A stretch of DNA of 38,556 nucleotides, from the NCBI RefSeq assembly GCF_000948395.1, contig NZ_JYFN01000050.1:9347-47902 (forward strand). The letters run 5' to 3'. Source of the DNA: Frankia torreyi. Lineage in GTDB: Bacteria; Actinomycetota; Actinomycetes; Frankiales; Frankiaceae. This document shows positions 34,036-38,556 of this stretch, in pieces (within the stretch, counting starts at the first letter, position 1; each line of letters starts with the position of its first letter). The notes below the pieces were generated by a model. That model did no database searches. It had not been told where the DNA came from and saw only the letters and a list, made by a program, of their open reading frames with translations. Both the position numbers and the translations under genes were made by a program.

Positions 34036-35025
34036 ATGCGCTACGTGGAGGGCTCCGTCACCACCAGTCCGAAGAGGATTTCGAAGATCGGCCTGGGCAC
34101 CTGGCAGTTCGGGTCCGGACAGTGGGGCTACGGCAGCCGCTACGCCGACACCGACGCCGCGCTCATCGTCCGCCGGGCGCTCGAGCTCGGGATCACCCTG
34201 TTCGACTCGGCGGAGGTCTACGGCCTGGGACGCAGCGAGCGCATCCTCGGCGCCGCGCTGGCCGCGGTCCCCGGCGCGCTCGACCGGGCGTACGTGGCGA
34301 CCAAGCTCCTACCGGTCGTGCCGGTGGGCCCGGTCGTCGAGCAGCGCGCGGTCGCCAGCGCGCATCGCCTCGGCGTGCGCCACCTCGACCTCTACCAGGT
34401 GCACCAGCCCAACCCGGCGATCCGGGACCGCTGGACGATGCGGGGCATGGCCGCACTGCGGTCCGTGGGCCTCGTCGGGGACGTCGGGGTCAGCAACTAC
34501 TCGCTGGCCCGCTGGCAGGAGGCCGACGCGGCCCTCGGCGTGCCGGTGCTGTCCAACCAGGTGGAGTACAGCCTGGCCCGGCCGCGCCACGGCGCCGCGC
34601 TGCTGGACTTCGCCGCCCGCGAGTCCCGGATCGTCATCGCCTGGAGCCCGCTCGCTCAGGGGCTGCTGTCGGGCCGCTACGACGTGACCAACCGCCCGAG
34701 CGGCCGGGTCCGGGCCGCCAACACGCTGTTCGGAACCGAGAACCTCGCCCGAGCGACGCCCCTGCTCGACGTGCTGCGCGAGGTCGCCGCCGCGCACGGG
34801 GCGAGCCCCGCCCAGATCGCGCTGGCCTGGGCGATCCGCCATCCGCAGGTCGTGGCGATCCCGGGGGCGTCCGGCGTCGCCCAGGTGGAGAGCAACGCCG
34901 CGGCCGCCGACCTCGACCTCGCCGCGGACGAGTACGCCGCGCTCAGCGCCGCCGCCGACCGCTTCACTCCGGTCACGGGACCGGCGGCGTTCGTCGCGCT
35001 GGCCGCCGAGCGCCTGCGCCCCTGA
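34036..35025 (+). CDS. Aldo/keto reductase
   Basis: A 329-residue protein of the aldo/keto reductase superfamily, NADPH-dependent reductases with a TIM barrel. Family motifs in order: KIGLGTWQFG, the catalytic Asp/Tyr in LFDSAEVYGLGRSERILGAA, the catalytic Lys in YVATKLLP, the catalytic His in DLYQVHQPNP, the VGVSNYS strand, and the cofactor-binding end SPLAQGLLSGRY and VVAIPGASGVAQVESN. All four catalytic residues are present and the length is normal. The start is slightly uncertain: GGAGGAGGG lies about 15 bases before the ATG. Substrate not predictable; the neighbours give no pathway. Confidence 0.9.
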   Translation: MRYVEGSVTTSPKRISKIGLGTWQFGSGQWGYGSRYADTDAALIVRRALELGITLFDSAEVYGLGRSERILGAALAAVPGALDRAYVATKLLPVVPVGPVVEQRAVASAHRLGVRHLDLYQVHQPNPAIRDRWTMRGMAALRSVGLVGDVGVSNYSLARWQEADAALGVPVLSNQVEYSLARPRHGAALLDFAARESRIVIAWSPLAQGLLSGRYDVTNRPSGRVRAANTLFGTENLARATPLLDVLREVAAAHGASPAQIALAWAIRHPQVVAIPGASGVAQVESNAAAADLDLAADEYAALSAAADRFTPVTGPAAFVALAAERLRP

Positions 35026-35035
35026 CCCACCGCGC

Positions 35036-35135
35036 CCGGCGTTGGCCTGGCCGGCATTGACCTGACCGGCGTTGGCCTGACCGGCGTTGGCCTGGCCGGC
35101 TTTGGCCTGGCCGGCGTGACCTAGCCGGCGTTGAC
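35036..35135 (-). repeat. 15-bp tandem repeat, about seven copies, continuing a coding tail
   Basis: Units of the type GCCAACGCCGGYCAG on the minus strand start at the last codons of the proteasome-like gene (VNAG then TAG) and run on past its stop. In frame the units would encode (V/A)NAGQ. In the first unit the Gln codon CAG reads TAG, and the second unit lacks one base. The array ends close to the aldo/keto reductase stop. Confidence 0.85.
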
Positions 35136-35690
35136 GGAGCCGTCGGGGGCGTAGACGTCGTCGGAGGAGATGATGTGGAACGGCGGGCAGACGCCCGTCG
35201 AATGGTGGGCGGCGGCCTCCAGCGCGAGCTGCACACGCTGTTCCGCGTCGAGGCCGCGGGTGCTGTGCAGGGAGCCGCAGGCGTACTCGTCGCCGCTGCC
35301 GACGGCGTAGTAGTCGTCGACGCTGCGACCGATCTGGTAGTCCGAGTCGATGCGGTAGAGGTGCCCGCGGATCCCGACGAGGAACAGCCCGCCGCTCTCG
35401 TTGCCGGAGTCGTTGCGCGCGAACCCACCCTCGCGCAGGCAGTCGCGGACGACCGCGATGAAGTCGGTCGCCATGAACCGGTCAAGGTCCCAGTCCTGAG
35501 GCACGGGCGGGACGAGGCTGTAGCGGAGCAGCTGGCCCATCCGGAACGAGTCGGTGAAGCCCATGATGAACTCACCGTTGCGGAACACCTTGGTGTCCGC
35601 GCGCACGGTGATGGACCAGCCGGCTACACCGGCACTGTCCCCACCGATCACGACCCGGCCGTCCTGCTGAACCCCGACGATGCAGGTCAC
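35121..35690 (-). CDS. Proteasome-like Ntn-hydrolase
   Basis: A 189-residue protein beginning Met-Thr-Cys-Ile-Val-Gly-Val; removal of the Met would expose an N-terminal Thr, the nucleophile of proteasome beta/HslV-type Ntn-hydrolases. Further family-like features are VVIGGDSAGVAGWSITVRAD, TKVFRNGEFIMGFTDSFRMG and the glycine-rich YYAVGSGDEYACGSL loop. The actinobacterial 20S proteasome has its own longer subunits, so this is likely a paralogue of unknown substrate. It ends in VNAG where a pentapeptide-repeat tail has been cut by a stop. Confidence 0.8.
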   Translation of the reverse strand: MTCIVGVQQDGRVVIGGDSAGVAGWSITVRADTKVFRNGEFIMGFTDSFRMGQLLRYSLVPPVPQDWDLDRFMATDFIAVVRDCLREGGFARNDSGNESGGLFLVGIRGHLYRIDSDYQIGRSVDDYYAVGSGDEYACGSLHSTRGLDAEQRVQLALEAAAHHSTGVCPPFHIISSDDVYAPDGSVNAG

Positions 35691-35940
35691 GAAGCGGAAT
35701 GGTACCGGTTCGCCCCGCCGGCGGATGCCCCACCCCGTCGGCGTCCTCCACCTTCGTCACGGACTGTCCCGAGCGTCCTGACCGATGTCACCTTGCCGAC
35801 CTGCGACTGTTTCCCTCGATCGGGCTGTCGTAGAGATGTGAGAGCGTGTCCGGCGGTCGCACCAGCACGCGGCGGCGGTCGCGCCAGCACGCCGCGGCGG
35901 GCAGGCACGGCCCGACGACGGCGCCGGGATCATCGACGAA

Positions 35941-35978
35941 GGGGACGGACGCACGATGGGGACGAACGCACGATGGGG
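35941..35978 (+). repeat. 17-bp tandem repeat carrying the Spo0M start and a mini-uORF
   Basis: Two units, ggggacggacgcacgat and ggggacgaacgcacgat, are followed by gggg. The second supplies the Spo0M ATG at 35973; the first supplies an out-of-frame ATG at 35956 that opens an eight-codon frame ending at 35982, overlapping the Spo0M start. Confidence 0.75.
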
Positions 35979-36752
35979 ATGAAGCGGTTCATGTCGCGGC
36001 TCGGCGTGGGGGCCGCCGAGGTCGAGACCGTGCTGGACCGTCCGGAGACGCTGCCGGGTCAGGTCGTGACCGGCACGACGACGATCACCGGCGGCAAGGT
36101 CGACCAGGAGGTCGAGAAGGTCCTCGTCGCGTTGGAGGCGACGGTCGAGGTCGAGCGGGACGACTCGACCTGGTACGAGCAGGTCACCTTCGGCACCCAG
36201 CAGGTCGGCGGGGGCTTCACCATCAACCCGGGCCAGCAGATCAGCGGCCGGTTCGAGCTGCCCGTGCCGTGGCAGACGCCGATCACCGACGTCGGCGGCT
36301 GGCACCTGCACGGCATGAAGATCGGCGTACGGACGAAGCTGGCGATCTCCGGCGCGGTCGACCCGGGCGACCTGGACCCGGTGAGCGTGCATCCCCTGCC
36401 GGTGCAGGAGGCGGTGCTGGCGGCGCTCGGCGACCTGGGTTTCCACTTCCGGTCCGCGGACGTCGAGAAGGGCCGGCTGCACGGCTCTGATCTGCCCTTC
36501 TACCAGGAGATCGAGCTCAAGCCTGCCGGCGAGTACGCCCGGCGGATCTCCGAGCTGGAGGTGACCTTCCTCGTCGACGGCGCCGGGATGGACGTCGTGC
36601 TCGAGGCCGACCGCCGCGGCGGGCTGCTGTCCTCCGGTCGCGACGAGCTCAGCCGCTTCCGCCTCGCCCACCACGACACCGACCGGCACGCGCTCGCCGG
36701 CCTGCTTCACCAGCAGCTCGAACACCTCGGCCGCCGCCGCGGCTGGTTCTGA
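35973..36752 (+). CDS. spo0M: Spo0M-like sporulation-control protein
   Basis: A 259-residue protein of the SpoOM family (arrestin-like beta fold), known in Bacillus as a regulator affecting sporulation and cell division and common in actinomycetes. Conserved regions: RLGVGAAEVETVLDRPETLP at the start, GGKVDQEVEKVLVALEATVE, FELPVPWQTPITDVGGWHLH and KIGVRTKLAISGAVDPGDLD, then AVLAALGDLGFHFRSADVEK. The start may be the ATG at 35973 or 35979. The C-terminus (HQQLEHLGRRRGWF) is intact. Confidence 0.88.
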   Translation: MGMKRFMSRLGVGAAEVETVLDRPETLPGQVVTGTTTITGGKVDQEVEKVLVALEATVEVERDDSTWYEQVTFGTQQVGGGFTINPGQQISGRFELPVPWQTPITDVGGWHLHGMKIGVRTKLAISGAVDPGDLDPVSVHPLPVQEAVLAALGDLGFHFRSADVEKGRLHGSDLPFYQEIELKPAGEYARRISELEVTFLVDGAGMDVVLEADRRGGLLSSGRDELSRFRLAHHDTDRHALAGLLHQQLEHLGRRRGWF

Positions 36753-36996
36753 GTCCCGCTGGCCGAACGAGGCCGTGCCCGCGGTAGTGGGGCCGGCCTC
36801 GCCGTCACCTCCGTCGATTGTCGCCTCGGCCGAAAGGGCCGTGACGGCACCGGCCTCTTCAGATGCCCTGCTGTCCGGAAGCCAGGACGGGCCACGGTAA
36901 ATGACCGCGATGCCCCCGAAGCACGCCATCGCCCGCAGTCGAGAGCGGGCGTGGGTGCTGTCGATCCGACCCCAGCCGGTCTGGGAAGGTGACAGC

Positions 36997-37017
36997 ATGG
37001 CATCGGGGGAAAAATGA
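36997..37017 (+). other. Six-codon upstream ORF overlapping the TIR-NB-ARC start
   Basis: ATG at 36997 opens MASGEK and its stop TGA overlaps the ATG of the TIR-NB-ARC gene (ATGA at 37014-37017). GGGAAGGTGA lies just before it. It could be a coupling leader peptide, or chance. Nothing else was recognised in 36753-36996. Confidence 0.3.
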
Positions 37018-38474
37018 CATTGTTTGCGGACGGGTCGCGTCAGCGAGTGTTCATCAGTGTCGCGGGCCCGGACCGGCCGTGGGCGCGGTGGATTGCGCAA
37101 CACCTGCGCCGTGCCGGGTACGAGGTCGAGTACGACGAGTGGACGTGGCAGGCGGGCACCAGTTTTCTCGCGCGCATGGACATGGCCCTGGCCAGAGCCG
37201 ACCGCATCATCGCCGTGATAACTCCCGCGTACCTCGATCGGACCTCCTTCGGCCGGGAGGAACGCGAGGCCGCGCTGCAACTCGCGCACGAACGAGACGG
37301 CCTGCTGGTGCCGGTGATCGTCGCACCCACCGCATTGCCGCCACTCCTTGCCCGGTTGTCGAACATAGATCTGACCGGATTGAGCGAGGAAGAGGCCGCC
37401 GCCCGCCTACTCGATCGGCTCGCGGTCCGGGCGCCGCATCTGGACGAGCGGGTTCCCTGGCCCGGAGCGACGTCCACCGGATCCGCGCAGCGGCGGGCAG
37501 ACCGTGCCCGGCAGATCCCGTTTCCCGGTTCGATACCGCCGATCTGGAATGTCCCGCCGAGACTCCCCACCTTCACCGACCGGGTCGAGGTCCTGCACCG
37601 GATCGAGGTGCTGTCTCGGCAGCCGGTCGGCCGATCGGGCCCCGGCGGCAGCCCGGCCATCACCGTGCTGCGCGGCCTCGGCGGCGTCGGCAAGACCCAG
37701 GTGGCAGTCGAGTACGCCTGGCGCCACGCATCCGAGTACACCCTGGTCTGGTGGGTCAACGCCACCCAGTCGGCGCTGATCACGGAGAAGATCGCCGCCC
37801 TCTCGAGCCGACTCGACCTTCCGGAGAGCGGTATTCTCGCAAAGGATGCCCAGGCCGTCCTCGCGATGCTGGCGCGCCGCCCCCGCTGGTTGCTGGTTTA
37901 CGACAACGTCGAAAATCCCCGCGACCTGCGCCCATGGCTGCCCGGGGGAGCCGGTGACATCCTGATCACCTCCCGCAGCCCGAGCTGGGGGGACATGGCG
38001 ACGAGAATCGACGTCGATGTTCTGCCGCGAACCGACTCCATCACCCTGCTGCGAAGCAGGAACGCGGGCAGCGACGTGAGTTCGGCCGCGGATCTGGCCC
38101 GTGAACTCGGTGACCTGCCACTGGCCCTCGAACAGGCCTCGGCCTACATCGAGCGGACGGAGATGGGGCTGTCCACCTATCTGAACAAGTTCCGGTCCCG
38201 CCGGGAGCGGATGCTGCGTAAAGGCGAGGACCTGGCCTACGGCGGGAATCTGCACACCGCCTGGTCGCTGTCCCTGGAACGCCTGGAGGCGACCGAACCT
38301 GCCGCCGTGCAGTTGTTGCAGATCGTCTCGGTCCTCGCCCCGGATCTGATCCCGTTGACGTTGTTCGAGGAGGCCTCGGCCATCCTGCCGGAACCGCTGC
38401 GTTCCCGAGTCAGCGGTGAGGATCCCGGGGAGGATCTGGACGACATCATCGCCGCGATCGCGGGCGTGTCATGA
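37014..38474 (+). CDS. TIR-NB-ARC STAND protein, C-terminally truncated
   Basis: A 486-residue product. Residues about 8-125 are a TIR domain (RVFISVAGPDRPWARWIAQH, RIIAVITPAYLDRTSFG, then acidic REER at 81-84 where the NADase glutamate is expected). NB-ARC follows: GLGGVGKTQ with Lys227, WLLVYDNVENP with Asp297, ILITSRSPSW, GDLPLALEQASAY, and the start of the winged-helix part. It stops at DDIIAAIAGVS, the point at which relatives, including the FxsT-like protein here, continue into 'LAR...hrLvQ' and TPRs. The stop lies at an IS-like end, so the sensor part is lost and the gene is probably broken. Confidence 0.82.
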   Translation: MTLFADGSRQRVFISVAGPDRPWARWIAQHLRRAGYEVEYDEWTWQAGTSFLARMDMALARADRIIAVITPAYLDRTSFGREEREAALQLAHERDGLLVPVIVAPTALPPLLARLSNIDLTGLSEEEAAARLLDRLAVRAPHLDERVPWPGATSTGSAQRRADRARQIPFPGSIPPIWNVPPRLPTFTDRVEVLHRIEVLSRQPVGRSGPGGSPAITVLRGLGGVGKTQVAVEYAWRHASEYTLVWWVNATQSALITEKIAALSSRLDLPESGILAKDAQAVLAMLARRPRWLLVYDNVENPRDLRPWLPGGAGDILITSRSPSWGDMATRIDVDVLPRTDSITLLRSRNAGSDVSSAADLARELGDLPLALEQASAYIERTEMGLSTYLNKFRSRRERMLRKGEDLAYGGNLHTAWSLSLERLEATEPAAVQLLQIVSVLAPDLIPLTLFEEASAILPEPLRSRVSGEDPGEDLDDIIAAIAGVS

Positions 38475-38556
38475 CGACTGTGTAAGCCGGAGGTGGACCA
38501 GGATCGATCTACCTTGATCGGGTAGGTTGGAAAGGGACACCGAATGACACAGAGCA
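38471..38556 (+). mobile_element. Probable IS256-family element, left end and start of transposase
   Basis: Directly after the truncated NB-ARC frame comes gactgtgtaagcc; a TGTGTAA core near the tip is common in IS256-family inverted repeats. A purine-rich AAAGGGA precedes an ATG at 38544 (Met-Thr-Gln-Ser) whose frame leaves the window, as expected for a transposase. A ctacc/ggtag hairpin lies between. The right end is outside the window, so identity and target duplication cannot be confirmed. Confidence 0.45.

Noticed and set aside
35036-35135. Possible CRISPR array or attachment-site cluster
   Set aside because: Contiguous 15-bp units without spacers that continue the coding pattern of the adjacent gene.
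1-38556. tRNA, rRNA or riboswitch
   Set aside because: No cloverleaf-like segment, rRNA core sequence or recognisable riboswitch consensus was seen by eye; a covariance-model search was not possible.

Overview
The window is very GC-rich, has tightly packed genes with many GTG/TTG starts and GTGA/ATGA overlaps, and carries families typical of filamentous actinomycetes: SAV_2336-like proteins, VMAP/EAD conflict proteins, TerD-AIM24, Spo0M and FxSxx-type RiPP parts. A Frankia-like or Streptomyces-like genome fits; genus is my inference and no marker gene is present. I saw no tRNA, rRNA or CRISPR array.

Layout. (1) 1-2151: end of an FMN-dependent monooxygenase overlapping a GNAT acetyltransferase, then a TMEM175-like remnant. 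(2) 2298-4752: a TIR protein with four membrane helices followed by a membrane-anchored TAXI-type binding protein. (3) 4920-16408: an island in which five same-orientation copies of a flavodoxin-like gene (four 5'-truncated, one complete) separate successive cargo modules: a HigBA-like toxin-antitoxin (TA), a VapBC-type TA, a three-gene CATRA-type conflict system (CHAT protease with TPR-like repeats, small partner, large partner) and a HepT-MntA TA. A broken copy of the HigBA-like promoter and start lies beside the complete flavodoxin gene. (4) 16595-19645: a cyclase-family protein, a Pro/Thr-rich membrane-anchored protein and a DMT transporter. (5) 19763-29695: an EAD/VMAP-C/MoxR/SAV_2336 ternary conflict operon whose last gene is fused to NB-ARC-TPR (FxsT-like), convergent with an HExxH peptide-modification gene and a tiny FxsA-like precursor. 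(6) 30150-33785: three AIM24-family genes, one fused to TerD. (7) 34036-36752: aldo/keto reductase, a proteasome-like Ntn-hydrolase with an eroded repeat tail, and Spo0M. (8) 37014-end: a TIR-NB-ARC protein cut short by what looks like an IS256-family end.

How they work together (inference). Much of the window is immune/conflict machinery: two TIR proteins, a caspase-like CHAT system, NTPase-regulated EAD systems and three TA modules. The most unusual features are the flavodoxin fragments punctuating the cargo, a MoxR-like protein that has lost both its Walker A lysine and Walker B glutamate in an operon whose vWA-like partner has also lost the canonical MIDAS serines, and a compact HExxH plus precursor pair whose FxSxx core position reads NGSGG with a C-terminal extension.
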